The notes beneath the pieces are model-generated. The model did no database searches, was not told where the DNA came from, and saw only the letters and a program-made list of their open reading frames with translations. From the NCBI GenBank assembly GCA_019648995.1, contig BLXT01005065.1:286956-308771 (forward strand): a stretch of 21,816 nucleotides of DNA, read 5' to 3'. Within the stretch, counting starts at the first letter, position 1. Every line of letters begins with the position of its first letter. Made by a program: the position numbers and the translations under genes. Shown piece by piece: positions 9,835 to 20,262 of this stretch. The DNA is from Plakobranchus ocellatus. Taxonomy: Eukaryota > Mollusca > Gastropoda > Plakobranchidae.

Positions 9835-10362
9835 AATACTAGAGTAACTCTGCTTAGTCTAGAAATGTAGTTAAGTATGAACTTGACATGTTGTTTTTGT
9901 GTTGTTTTTGTTTGAAGTTATTTAAAAATACAGTGCTATAGGCCTCCAGCCAGTATTTCCATCGCAATCTAAGAGTTAATTAGAGTAAACATGAGCTACT
10001 GTAACAATGGTTTTGACCCAATGTTACACAATCTAAATGCAAATCAAGTTGAACTTTTAGACCATATACATAATTTTACGTTAAAAAGTTTTTTTTTTTT
10101 ATTTTTTTTTTTTTATGCATGCTGCTCTCAAGCAGTAAGATTTATAATTATATCAAGGCATTTAATTTATCCATGTGTTTGTATCTATTGCAAACTTAAA
10201 ACACAGTTTTACTTTTTAAAACTTTATGTGAGTCATTGAGTAGATTACATTGATCTTCTTTGTTAGAATATTTTAAATTGACTTAAAAAAAACAACAAAA
10301 AAACACGTAGCATTGAATAAACTTTGCAATCCTAATTTTGGGTTCTGTCTTTGTCATTTGGC

Positions 10363-10402
10363 CACACCGTAGCCAGGGAAAGTGCTGTACATGCACGGTG
10401 TG
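10363..10402. repeat. Short inverted repeat
   Basis: CACACCGT at 10363-10370 and its complement ACGGTGTG at 10395-10402 could form an 8-bp stem around a 24-base loop. No function is indicated. Confidence 0.4.
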
Positions 10403-11993
10403 TCATGTAACCTAAACAGGCGGTTGCCTCTCTCTGTGTTTTTATACCATTGAATTATGTTGGGAAGAGCTGTGGGAGCACAATTTTACTTTTTTTCCAT
10501 AAAGGACTAACAAGATGATAGCGACAGACAGAATTAGGGGCCTATCAGTATATATCAGCTTGCACCCACCTCAAAAGCAAAAGGCTAGGCCTAAGGGAGC
10601 TGCAAAACAACAAACGGGGCTACCGGCTACACCTAGCTGGCCATGGAGAGCCTGGATCCTAAGAAATTATTATTAATCTCAATTGCTAAGAGAGAGCTTT
10701 TTGTAACCCAGCGGGTTTAAAAAAATTTTTTTTTCTGTTTATTTAAGTTTTGTTTTGAATTTCCATGCAAAACACCCTATCCTAGGTCTTGATCACATTT
10801 TTTCACGAAAGTTGTGCAAAAGTTACATGTTGCGCAAACGAAAAAGCGCTGGACAACTTTGTTTGCTGCCTCGCTGCTGCACAAGTTACTAAAAAGAATG
10901 TGAGAACTATTGCACTAAGGCCTCATAAGAACTTAGGAGACAAAACCAATTGACTTGCTTTCTCTCTAAGCCAAGTTTTCAGAAATTTTCAACTTACCAA
11001 GGCAACTCACCAAATCAAAAAAGATGGTGCATTTTGAAAATTTGAATTTGACTTACCAAGTTTTGACTTGTAAAGTTTTTATCATAACTGCCCAGTTGCA
11101 TACAGGTCCAGGGCTCTGCAACCAGTTATATGACAAGTGCACAAGAAACAAATTATCTTACACCGATGTAACAAGCTTTGATTTTTAGATGCAAGCTCAT
11201 ATGGAGAAGGTAGTGTTGTGCCACAGCCTTCCTGTAGTGCTGTGGTCACATGGTTGTAAAAAAGCATTGAATTTAGGCTATTGTATGAAGGTTGTTGACA
11301 TTATAGCAGCTATCCACAATCATGGCCATTGATCTTCACTGCAGCAGGTACTTGCGATCAGGTCTCTGTTACCATGAGTCAAAAATTGTTGAAGTCTTCT
11401 TGTTCACAACTATTCTACTGGAAGATTTTTTATGCCAACAAAACATTGGCATCTTTCTGTACTGCTCATGTTAGCTGCTGTAATTACTAGGAATGTGAAT
11501 CTTTCACTCTCTTTCTTCCTGCTCAATGCTTTATCTCTTGAAAATACAAATGGCGTGTTAGGCAAATATTTAAGGCCTTACTCATCAGCATGTTAAATAT
11601 TTTTTTCTGGGCCATATTTTTATAAAAGTTCTAAAACATTGATTTAGTAGCCTCCAGTTGTACTGATTGCTGCTTTGCTTACTTAAAATTTTTTTTTGCA
11701 ACTGGTATTGATTGCCAAGTGATGAGAGCTTTTGGATGGAGTGCCATACTTAGCAGCGATACATTAAAAAAACATTTTTTTTCTCAATCTTCCTCCTCTA
11801 CATGTTTAATTTGTTCTTGATGCTCAAGAAAGGCCTTGTGTTTTCTATTGAGGACTGGAGTTAATGTTGAGGCCATATTTAAACTTTAGAGAAAAGTATG
11901 ATTTTGCAGAAATGCCAAAATTCAGGCCTTGTGTAGCGAAAAATGGTCTGATCTATGCAGAACTTGACTGACATCTGATCTAAGATTCTAGAT

Positions 11994-12113
11994 CCACTTA
12001 ATTGTTTCGCCAAACAATGCAACTATGCATAATCCACTTAATTGTTTCGCCAAACAATGCAACTATGCATAATCCACTTAATTGTTTCGCCAAACAATGC
12101 AACTATACATAAT
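11994..12113. repeat. Minisatellite, 3 x 40 bp
   Basis: Three units start at 11994, 12034 and 12074, each opening CCACTTAATTGTTTCGCCAA and continuing acaatgcaactatgcataat. They are identical except for g to a in the third (actatacat). The word GATCCACTTAA also occurs just outside, near 12191, as a possible fragment of the unit. Near-identity implies recent expansion. Confidence 0.95.
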
Positions 12114-12504
12114 CATGTCAATCAATGATATGAACCTTTGTATTCATTATTCATTTTTTTGGTCCTTCACTCCATCCACTTGGAGCACTAGATCCACTTA
12201 AATCTAATATTGTAATAAAAACAATGTGGCTTACGTTTTGTATTCCCCCTCCCAATCTCGTCTCCTAATGCATAGGCCTATACCAACTTTAAAAGAAAAA
12301 AAAAGTTAATGCAATTTAAATATACCCTGGTGTTTCAGAGCCTGACATTGCACTACAGTCTGTGACTGTAGGAGAATTAAATAAATGATTTGCGAATAAA
12401 TGGGATTCTTTTAATTCAGTATGCCTTTCTGATACTTTCAATAAAATTTTTTTTTTTTTAAATATAGGACAAAGAGAGAAAAAGCCTTTTTGAATTAAAT
12501 TATG

Positions 12505-12775
12505 TGGATTTTACTGTTACTATTGTTCAATTACTGCTATCTCTACTACTATTAATAATGCTATTATTTCTACTGTTATACTACTTTTGCTGTTACTACT
12601 GCTACTAATTCTTATCTTTTAATACTTTCTGTATGTTCCACTGCTCTCGCTAATGGTGGTGGTAATGTTGCTACTGCTCTTACTTGTCTACTGCTAACAG
12701 CTTACAGCAACTACAGATAGTACTGGCGGTGGTGCTGCTACTGCTACTTCTTTTAAGTCTGCTGCTTACTGTCAA
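12505..12775. repeat. Imperfect trinucleotide tract (ACT/GCT-rich)
   Basis: A long degenerate run of ACT, GCT, ATT and TAC triplets. The leucine-rich frame at 12684-12866 is a by-product of this tract, not a gene. Confidence 0.7.
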
Positions 12776-13561
12776 TGTTACTGCAGTTGCTTATAAGGTG
12801 GTTATATTGCTGGTTCACGTATTAAGTAATATTCAGACTCACTGGACCGAAAATGAAAATATGTGAACATTATTATTATATTTTTATTGGCTTTGTCGGT
12901 TGTGAAATTTGTTTTGCCTAATTATGGGCTTTTTCAAAGCTGAGAATAACAATCCACTGAAATGATTTTCAAACAGCATAGTAAATGTGTATAATGTTGC
13001 AGATAGGCTTAAACCATTATAGAACAATGGCAACATCGATTAGCTTGACCTTTATGCAGTAGGCCTACTGGATGCTCCTAATGTACTCAGCTGTGTTGGA
13101 AATTAGACTATTTACACAAATGTAAATATTTCATTTTTCCAGAAACTTATGTGTTTACATTTTAAAACTTTCTTCCCTCTCATACTCTAAAAAAAATCAG
13201 TGGGTAAACACAAAAAGACTTCTCCTGTAGCTAATTATTAATCTTTTTATGGACTTTGTAATTACTTTGACATATATGTGTAATTTTGTTGGTTTTTTTA
13301 AAAACTCTTTTTTTTTTAATCTAAAAAAAAATTAAAAGTGGAACAGGATCAAAAGATTCATAGTGAAATTTTTATCTCTGAAAAAAGTAGCAAATAGGAA
13401 AATAGTTATGGGTTAAGATGAGTCTTCAGATATTATATTAGTATAAATCAATTTACGTTTTGATAGAAATTGACATTTTAATCCACACTTATCTGAAGCG
13501 TTTTTTATTGTTTTCAAAGAATTTTCTTTTCTTTTTTTTTTTTTTTTGTTATTTTTTAAAG

Positions 13562-13623
13562 CCTCAAATCATTTTGGCATTGCTGGTTGGTATGCTATGA
13601 GGGCGATGGAGCATGGCATGATG
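13562..13623 (+). CDS. Ldh_2 oxidoreductase, coding exon 4
   Basis: A 62-base exon encoding ASNHFGIAGWYAMRAMEHGM M (residues 117-137). The S-N-H-F/Y-G motif is a hallmark of the family; the His (H120) corresponds to the conserved active-site His of AllD (known for the family). The acceptor is a very long T tract ending ttttttaaag, and the donor is ATG|GTTTGT. It enters in phase 1 and leaves in phase 0. It is too short to be seen as an open frame but fits exactly between exons 3 and 5. Confidence 0.9.
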
Positions 13624-14770
13624 GTTTGTATAAGCAAAACACTAGTTAAAATTTATTTTAATTAACACCAACACTTTTTTATACAAAGCTGTATAGTCTA
13701 TCCAAAGTGCATAATGTATTTAATTCACATAAGTTACTAAAATGAAAGGATGTAAGTTTTACATACTCTTTGATGACATTTGATATGATTCGGTTTTTGT
13801 TATTGAAATGATATTTATGGATAAACAAGGAATTGAGGAAAGAAAAAATAAAGTCCAGTAGGAAATGGAACTTTGAAACAGTTTTTATAATTTTTACAGG
13901 AGCATTTATAGATGTTTTTTTGATTTGATAAAACTATGTGGATGGAAGTAAAAAAAATAATAGGACTATCCTTTTTCCTATTTAATTTTTTTTTCATTGC
14001 AAACCATAATAATAAAATAATTTTTAAAAATCCACACACACTTGCAATAAAAATTCACTTTTTTTTTTCCTAAACCTTATTCAGGATATTTTAAAATTAG
14101 TTGTCTTGCCTAATCACAGGGACCTTTAGATAATTCAAAATTTTCTTTCAATTGTTGTAGGGTCTCCTTTACTTTAATTGTTCAGTAGCCACTGGCTTTC
14201 AAAATATATATTTCTTGATATTGATTCATTTCAAACAATTCTCCAACACTATTTTGTTAAGAGGTTTGAAACACTAATGATAATTTTTTAAACAATAAAA
14301 ATTGCCAGGAACTGTTAGTGTTTGGCTTTTCAAACTAATGAGATATTGCCTCCTTTTCCAGGATAAATTGGTAAGAGTTGAATCTGCAAAACTGGTCTAG
14401 TGCCGTTGGTCACAGAAATATAAACAGAGCTAGAAAATCCATTCCCAGAAAAGGATGCATACAACACATTACTTTTATTTTTTCCTGATAAAAATCCTTA
14501 TCCCACGTTCTCTGAGCATTAGTCTCATTCATAAAATTTCAACATTTTTATATTATACAGGTCAGCTTTCCGCAGCTTTCAATTGTTATTCTTGCAGTTA
14601 AGAAAGTTTGGCCATGCCATTTACAAGAAAAGGGCAAATTTCTTATTTTTATGTCAGTCTAAATCTAATCTAGCTGCATATCTATGCATTTATGGTTTAT
14701 TTGAGGGAGTAGTCCCAATCTTTGCACGAAGTTGAGTCCACCATAATGTAAAGATGAACTGTCATAAATT

Positions 14771-15136
14771 TGATTGACAAAGCTTTGGGTTTTGAAGAAA
14801 ATATTTATGTCTTCATTACTATACTTATTACTGGTCAACTTATGTTAACCCAAACTGAATTTTACTTTGGTCCTTCAGCTGCTGAGAAAGGTTTTGGAGT
14901 CTGAAACTGTGAAAGCTCTAAAATTTCATGAAAGATGCAGATTTAGACTCGAAGTCAAACCCTTATTTGGTTGGCAGAGCTTTGGCTTTTGAAAAAAAAA
15001 AAATTATGCCTTCACTACTGTATTATCACTGATCAATTTTATATTAGTCCTTCAGCTCCTGAGAGAAGTGTTGGAATATGAAATCTCTAAAATTTCATGA
15101 AAGATCCCAGATGTAGACTAAGAGTCAAACTCCCAT
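14771..15136. repeat. Diverged ~197-bp tandem duplication
   Basis: Unit 1 (about 14771-14966) and unit 2 (about 14968-15136) share, in order, ttgattgacaaagctttggg / ttggttggcagagctttggc, a ttat(g)tcttcattactat block, tccttcagct(g/c)ctgaga, tctaaaatttcatgaaagat and a closing agtcaaac. Unit 2 lacks roughly 30 bases in the middle. It matches no element I recognise; it could be an old MITE or SINE pair. Confidence 0.75.
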
Positions 15137-15504
15137 TATTTTTTTTCTATTTTTCCAACTTTCTGCTTCCTCCCCCTAGCCGAAATAGAAAAATGTGGAC
15201 ATACGCAAACACAAAATTTTTTAATAAGAAGACCTACACCATGCCAATGTTTTGTTGCATTGGGCCCTAAAATTCACTGTGCATTTAAGTGAAGATCTAG
15301 GTTCTACTCTAGATAAAATTTGGGTGTAGATTTTTCCTCATGTGTTCATATTTTTTGCTTGCGCTGCTTGGTGCAGTTTTCAAAATGAAGAACTGGTTCC
15401 AGTGACATGGCTTATTTTAAAATTTATGTAGTGGAAAAACAAACTGCTTATTTTACTTTCAAAAAGGTTTTCCAGTACATAGTACACTGAATTCAAAAGT
15501 GCAT

Positions 15505-15507
<3 letters not shown>

Positions 15508-15585
<78 letters not shown>
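15508..15585. repeat. (CT)n microsatellite, ~78 bp
   Basis: An almost uninterrupted TC/CT dinucleotide run with a single extra T step near 15575. Its length makes it a likely polymorphic locus. Confidence 0.98.
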
Positions 15586-16437
15586 AAAGTGTGGGCTTGA
15601 AAACAGTTATGTCTCTTAATTTTATTAGAAAACCTAATAGAGCTTTAAAATTTTCAGAGAAGAAAATGGATTTTTTGTTAACTTACTTCAACTAATATTT
15701 CTGATATGGTCGTTTATTTTCCATGATCAAACTTTTTTCACATGTAAATAAAATAAATGGTTAAAAAGTATGCACGGGATTGATGAGGAAGAAAAGTGCG
15801 CAAATAAAAACAAAACAAAACAAAGAGTAATTAAGTGTTTTATCTACTTAAAGATCCTATGATACAGTACTTCACATTAACATTTATTTCAATTGAAGAT
15901 TGGAAGCATATAATTACGGCTGTAAAAATTTAGAGCTAGATCTTAAAAAAAAAAGTCTTTTATTTTTTTTTTTATAAGTAAATGGCAGTTCCAAATCTAG
16001 GAGAATGCTGATTTTAAAAAGAAAAAATGATGAGAAAAAGAAAGAACTAAAGCTTAGAAAATTAATTGTCACTGCCCAAGAGGAAGGAACGACAAATAAG
16101 AGAATGATGTAATGAAGATTTATGTTACAGGCAACAAAGACATTTTGGTATAATCTTTTTTAGGATGAGATATTGAGCTTGCCCATAATATTTTACTACA
16201 TTTGATGTAAAAAGTGGGCAATTGAAAGAATTTTAAGATATACTTCCGATAAAATATTTGTCAATCTTTTGAAGTAAATTGAGAGAGAAAAAGCAAAGTT
16301 CTTGATCAATTTTTTTTTGTTTTGTTTTTTGTATTTATTGATATCAGTTACCTTGATGCATAACTTTTCTTGATGACAAATAAAAATATTTTTTCACTGT
16401 TTGTGATTTTAAGTTACTCCTTGTTCCTTTTTTTCAG

Positions 16438-16491
16438 GGTTTAGCTTTCACCAACACATCCCCTTTAATGGTTCCAACAAGAGCCAAGATG
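16438..16491 (+). CDS. Ldh_2 oxidoreductase, coding exon 5
   Basis: A 54-base exon encoding GLAFTNTSPLMVPTRAKM (residues 138-155), phase 0 on both sides. The family sequence here is G(m/l).fTNt.P...P.ga/gk, which surrounds the nicotinamide-binding site; N143, T144, S145 and P146 are kept. The acceptor is ttcctttttttcag and the donor ATG|GTGAGT. A longer open frame (to 16707) is merely this exon read through into intron 5. Confidence 0.92.
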
Positions 16492-16654
16492 GTGAGTATT
16501 GTTAGTTCGTCAGGTTGTTATCCACATTTCGTTTTCATTTTGTCTTTGGAATTGAAATTATTCTGTTCATGTTACTGTTGGTTAAAGCCAAAAAGCAGAA
16601 CAAATTGTCCACTTTTTATATTCTTGCTTTTTTCATGCAACTGCTCTATAACAG

Positions 16655-16753
16655 ACAGCTCTGGGAACCAATCCAATAGCCTGTGCTGCCCCAGCAAAGG
16701 ATGGTGACAGTTTTGTGTTGGATATGGCTACAACTGCTGTAGCTTTGGGCAAG
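16655..16753 (+). CDS. Ldh_2 oxidoreductase, coding exon 6
   Basis: This exon encodes TALGTNPIACAAPAKDGDSF then VLDMATTAVALGK (residues 156-188). It contains two of the strongest family signatures: LGTNPI(s/a).AAP and (F/V).LDMATs.vA.GK. D178 lies in the conserved LDMAT box. Length is 99 bases, phase 0 at both ends, separated from exon 5 by a 163-base intron, the shortest in the gene. Donor AAG|GTGAGA. Confidence 0.95.
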
Positions 16754-18157
16754 GTGAGATGCAGTTTTAATAACCATGCTCTATAAATTTACTGCACTGT
16801 ACTTAAGTAATGATGCAACTTAAAATAATCAAATAATCATTCATTGACCCGTTGCAATGATGAGTCTATTGTTATTTGTCATCAGGTAGTTGCATGCTAA
16901 AGACTTCATCTCTTTATCATTTATAAGGTAGAAAGATCCTCATATGAGAGCAAGGCAGCAGAAAGTCTTCAGAGAAGAAAAATCCCTTTAGGCAAGTGTT
17001 TTAACCCTTAACTTCTTACACTCTAAAGGAGCCTGGCCACACCAAGATCATGACTTATAGGTATCCCTCTGCTTTTTTCGTTCCAAACCATGGTGACTTT
17101 TTTAATGTTTTAACAATTGTGCCAGAAATACTCCCAATATTTAAAGGAAACTTACAACTTATAAAGTAATTGTTCATTCCTCTAGCCCAAATCCACCAGG
17201 AGCCAATTTCAACAATCTTAGCTAGTGCTTTAAGAGCTTTGGTTCTTTTCTGGCTATTGATGGAAAATTTGCTCAGACTCAGGCGGAAAATCCAACTTCT
17301 GTATCCATCCCCAGCTATTTCTAGCTCCTTGTATTTTCCTCTTTTATGTATATTTGCTTCTTCTATTCTATTTTCGTATGAAACTGTAAGTTGGGCCATG
17401 ACCATGTGAGTGCAATTCGATGTTAAGTCTCATTCCTGTGTCTCCGACGACTTTAGTAGCAGCAGAATTTGATTCTACCTTTTGATATGAATACCAATAA
17501 TATATATGTATAATGACTAGTTTTCTTGTAAAAAAACAAACCTACATTAGATTGCTAAATACTGGTTAATTTATTTAATTACATAATAAATAAAATGAGA
17601 AATAAAACAATTCAAAACAAATTACTTATCATATAGATTAAGAGGAAGTAAGTTAGTCAATGTAAGAAAATGAAATTCATTGTTCTTATCAAGTAGCAAA
17701 CTGGTAAATTTATACGAAAATGAAAGGGTTTATGCCTAGGAATAGCATTATAGATCATATAAAATGACCGTAGATAAAACTATTGATAAATCTATGGCTT
17801 GCTTCCCCAGTTAATCAGCTAAATGTTTGGATTGGCACATGAATATTAATGCTACACTGCTCTTCTAATTAAGCCTTTGGCCAGAGAGCAATGAACCTTG
17901 TCACAAAGAGTTGACTTACTTAGCAGGCCATGCTGCATGTTGCATAAAATATGTATGGAGGATGGAATGATTTTTATAGGCTATTCTGCTTGGCTAAGTG
18001 GTTCACTTACCCAAGATAAATTTTCCCACAAAGAATGGGTTTGCAAAACTATACCCAAAAACTATGTATGCAAGAAGGAGCATAGACTTCAATTTGATGC
18101 ATAAACTAAGTTATGACACTATTGTGCTTTTCTCTTTATCTTTCACATTTCTTACAG
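16754..18157 (+). other. Intron 6, 1.4 kb
   Basis: GTGAGA to tttcacatttcttacag, phase 0. It contains the antisense retrotransposon fragment at 17055-17405. The small frame at 17898-18104 is not recognised. Confidence 0.75.
17055..17405 (-). pseudogene. Retrotransposon polyprotein C-terminal fragment
   Basis: The - strand frame of 116 residues includes LTVSYENRIEEANIHKRGKY, then KELEIAGDGYRSW and later LAKIVEIGSWWIWARG. This layout (a L.VP.E..iE.AherK..KY..L motif, a (G)W.t...vEVG(C)RGF-like stretch, then A.kiv..as.WlW.rR) recalls the extreme C-terminus of LINE-type polyproteins common in fish and invertebrate genomes. The EVGCRGF core is not readable, probably because of a frameshift around 17280, so the fragment is a decayed relic. 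It shares no visible similarity with the LINE copies at 2372-5648 and 20263-20870. Assignment is by pattern memory only. Confidence 0.5.
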
Positions 18158-18223
18158 CTTGAGATCAATGACCGGAAAGGCTTGGATATTCCATTAGGAT
18201 GGGGCTGTGATGATAAAGGAAAG
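18158..18223 (+). CDS. Ldh_2 oxidoreductase, coding exon 7
   Basis: This 66-base exon encodes LEINDRKGLDIPLGWGCDDKGK (residues 189-210). The family consensus is (k)(v/l)E...r.G..iP.GWa.D..G.p, giving the conserved IP.GW turn. Phase 0 at both ends, acceptor cacatttcttacag, donor AAG|GTAAAT (a weaker donor than the others). An 80-bp tandem duplication starts only 20 bases downstream. Confidence 0.92.
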
Positions 18224-18242
18224 GTAAATCACTTAGCTATTT

Positions 18243-18410
18243 GATTATTTGATCAGCTATGTATAATTATAGTGAAGCTCCTGCACAGAGTGTTTTTCAA
18301 ATGTATGGTTTTCATCGCTACTGATTATTTGATCAACTTACTTATAATGTATAATTATAGAAAAGCTCCTGCACAGAGTGTTTTTCCGATGTATGGTTTT
18401 CATTGCTGCT
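18243..18410. repeat. ~80-bp tandem duplication after exon 7
   Basis: Unit 1 (18243-18322) and unit 2 (18323-18410) both begin gattatttgatca, and share gtataattatag, agctcctgcacagagtgttt and atgtatggttttcat. Unit 2 has an inserted stretch (ttacttataat-like) and a few substitutions. Confidence 0.92.
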
Positions 18411-18610
18411 TCCATCATTATCATTATCTTCACAAGCACCAGCACATCATCATGTCTTTCATCATGATCACAATCAAGAGCAGCACCACCATCATCATGA
18501 CCATAGTGATGAACATCATCTTCATCGACCTAAGGTTCATCATCATTTTAACAATTGTCGTACATCTTTTGCCATTAGTATCATCAACCTAAGATTCATC
18601 ATTATCTTTA
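18411..18610. repeat. CAT-rich simple-sequence tract
   Basis: Degenerate CAT/CAC/ATC triplets dominate, giving His-rich or Ile/Met-rich open frames on the + strand (18272-18654). These frames are products of the repeat and continue from the tandem duplication; there is no sign of a gene. Confidence 0.8.
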
Positions 18611-20141
18611 CTATTAGTATCTTATTCTTATTAGCCTATATTATCGTTGTCTAAATTATATGTACATGTAGTAAGACTTGTCCTAATGAGTCTTATATTT
18701 ACTGTGAAGAATTTTGATTCTCCAGCGATACTCTGTTCAGACAGCCATATATGGACAAAGCAAAAGAAGTTGCCTTCTTATCATTGCCTTATCAGTCCCC
18801 TGGGACAGGCTTACTTGCAGTCAGGCCATGCATGAGCCAACTAAAAACTTACAATTTAGGCGTAATGTTTAAATACATCTTACAGTAAAGCTTTTACATT
18901 GATATTCTGTCAAAATCATGCATTTATAACATTGTAAGTAAAAAAAAAATTATGTATGCTTTATACTATTTTTGTCCTTTAGAGGTATGTTCATTTGTTG
19001 GGTATTTTTTCCTTAAATCACTAACATGTGATAGAAATGTTAGAACTTTCGGTTTAGTGAACTGTTAGGCATTTTTGTAATTCATAGAGCCATACAAATA
19101 ATACCCAGAATCAATTTTATAATTTATTTTTTCTTATCCACCTTATGTTACCATTAACAGGTAGCATGCAACAGAAAAAAAGATCTGTTTACACTCTCGA
19201 ATTTGCTCATGAAATTCATTTTTCTTCGGAAAATTTAGATCCTGTTTTACAATGCGATCATTTTTGTGAGGTAAAATGAAAGAACATTTGAAAAAGGCTA
19301 ATATTAATGATTTGTTATGACCCCAAACCAAAGTTTTTCAAGACCACTCACTAAGAGGAGTGGGTCAAATTATGGGCCTTACCTGAAGTTTATTTTAGCT
19401 GGTGCTTTGAGCTTTAAAGAGAGTTATTAAATGAATAGATTGTATTATTATCACAATATTTGAAAGCCATCTATCATTTATTAAGGGTATGATTAGTTAC
19501 AGAATTCAGTCATTTCAGTGTTTTGAAATTTTGTGTTGAGTCTGATGTAAGAACTACCATGCCAGAAATATCACACCTTGTTTTATTATACGCAGTCTTT
19601 GGGTTTTGTGCAATTTTTTTCCATAAACAGTACTGCACAAAGCCATAAAGGCAATGATTAATTATTGTTAAATAAAAAATCTAATCCTTACATCGGACCA
19701 GGGATAACTACATTTCAAGGTTAGTGACCTCTGTCTGAAACCCAGCCACAGTAACACACATAACCCAACCTCCAACAAAGATACCCTTTGTGCTACATAA
19801 CATTACAATTTTAAGAATAGAGAACGTAAAGGTTTTTTTCTTATTGCTTTTTTGGACTAATTTGGACTGGTCTATATTTTTTTTCCTTGGGTGAAAAAAA
19901 AAAAAATTATTTCTATAAAGCTAAACAAATTTAAAATATAATTGCTTTGCTTAGTAAGGACATTTTTTTGCTCAAATTATACCAGGCCCATTTCTTAGTG
20001 AAAGAAAAAAACAAAGCAATGACCATTAAATCCTTTTTTTATTTCTGTATATGATTTTTTTTATATTTTTAAGTTTTCTTTTTAGCATTTTAAACAAACT
20101 GATTGGAACTGATTTTCTCCATGTGTGTGCATGTTTTTCAG

Positions 20142-20202
20142 CCAACAACAAAACCATCTTGTGCCAAAGGTCTGATGCCTTTAGGAGGGACAGAAGAATG
20201 CA
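20142..20202 (+). CDS. Ldh_2 oxidoreductase, coding exon 8 (last in window)
   Basis: This exon encodes PTTKPSCAKGLMPLGGTEEC (residues 211-230) plus the first base of the next codon. It matches the family's (d)P......G.l.PlGg.e..sGyKGygL region up to just before the conserved GYKGYGL motif, which must lie in a ninth exon. Phase 0 in, phase 1 out, acceptor catgtttttcag, donor A|GTGAGT. I looked for the GYKGYGL-coding exon up to 21816 and did not find it, so the gene leaves the window incomplete by roughly a third. Confidence 0.9.
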
Positions 20203-20262
20203 GTGAGTCTTAAAAAAATATTAATATTATACAGGTAGAGTAAAATTCAGTTCCAAAAGAAC

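Larger units (their letters stand above)
7424..13561 (+). other. Intron 3, 6.1 kb
   Basis: GTAAGT to a long T-rich tract ending in ttttttaaag. Open frames inside (8060-8269, 8213-8467, 8926-9231, 9991-10239, 11082-11267, 12684-12866) match nothing I know. Visible contents are GATCTA clusters, a CTCF-like site, a short inverted repeat, a 40-bp minisatellite and a trinucleotide tract, each listed separately. The stretch 10340-10660 is less AT-rich than its surroundings but holds no gene I can name. Confidence 0.7.
13624..16437 (+). other. Intron 4, 2.8 kb
   Basis: GTTTGT to ttgttcctttttttcag, phase 0. It holds a diverged tandem duplication and a (CT)n tract, listed separately. The frame at 13815-14039 (-) looks like chance. 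Nothing else recognised. Confidence 0.75.
18224..20141 (+). other. Intron 7, 1.9 kb
   Basis: GTAAAT to catgtttttcag, phase 0. Apart from the duplication at 18243-18410 and the CAT tract, I see only AT-rich DNA; the frame at 19143-19331 (-) looks like chance. Confidence 0.75.

Noticed and set aside
12684..12866. Leu/Val-rich 60-residue frame
   Set aside because: Produced by a degenerate trinucleotide tract.
17985..18060. tRNA-like box A (tggctaagtgg), possible tRNA or SINE
   Set aside because: No acceptable box B (GGTTCRANYCC) and no cloverleaf could be drawn.
18272..18654. Overlapping His-rich and Ile/Met-rich frames, possible small metal-binding protein
   Set aside because: They are the CAT repeat and the tandem duplication read in two frames, inside an intron with no codon structure.
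18998..19107. Possible small MITE bounded by TGGGTATT and AATACCCA
   Set aside because: Only 8-bp inverted ends and no target-site duplication; plausible by chance.
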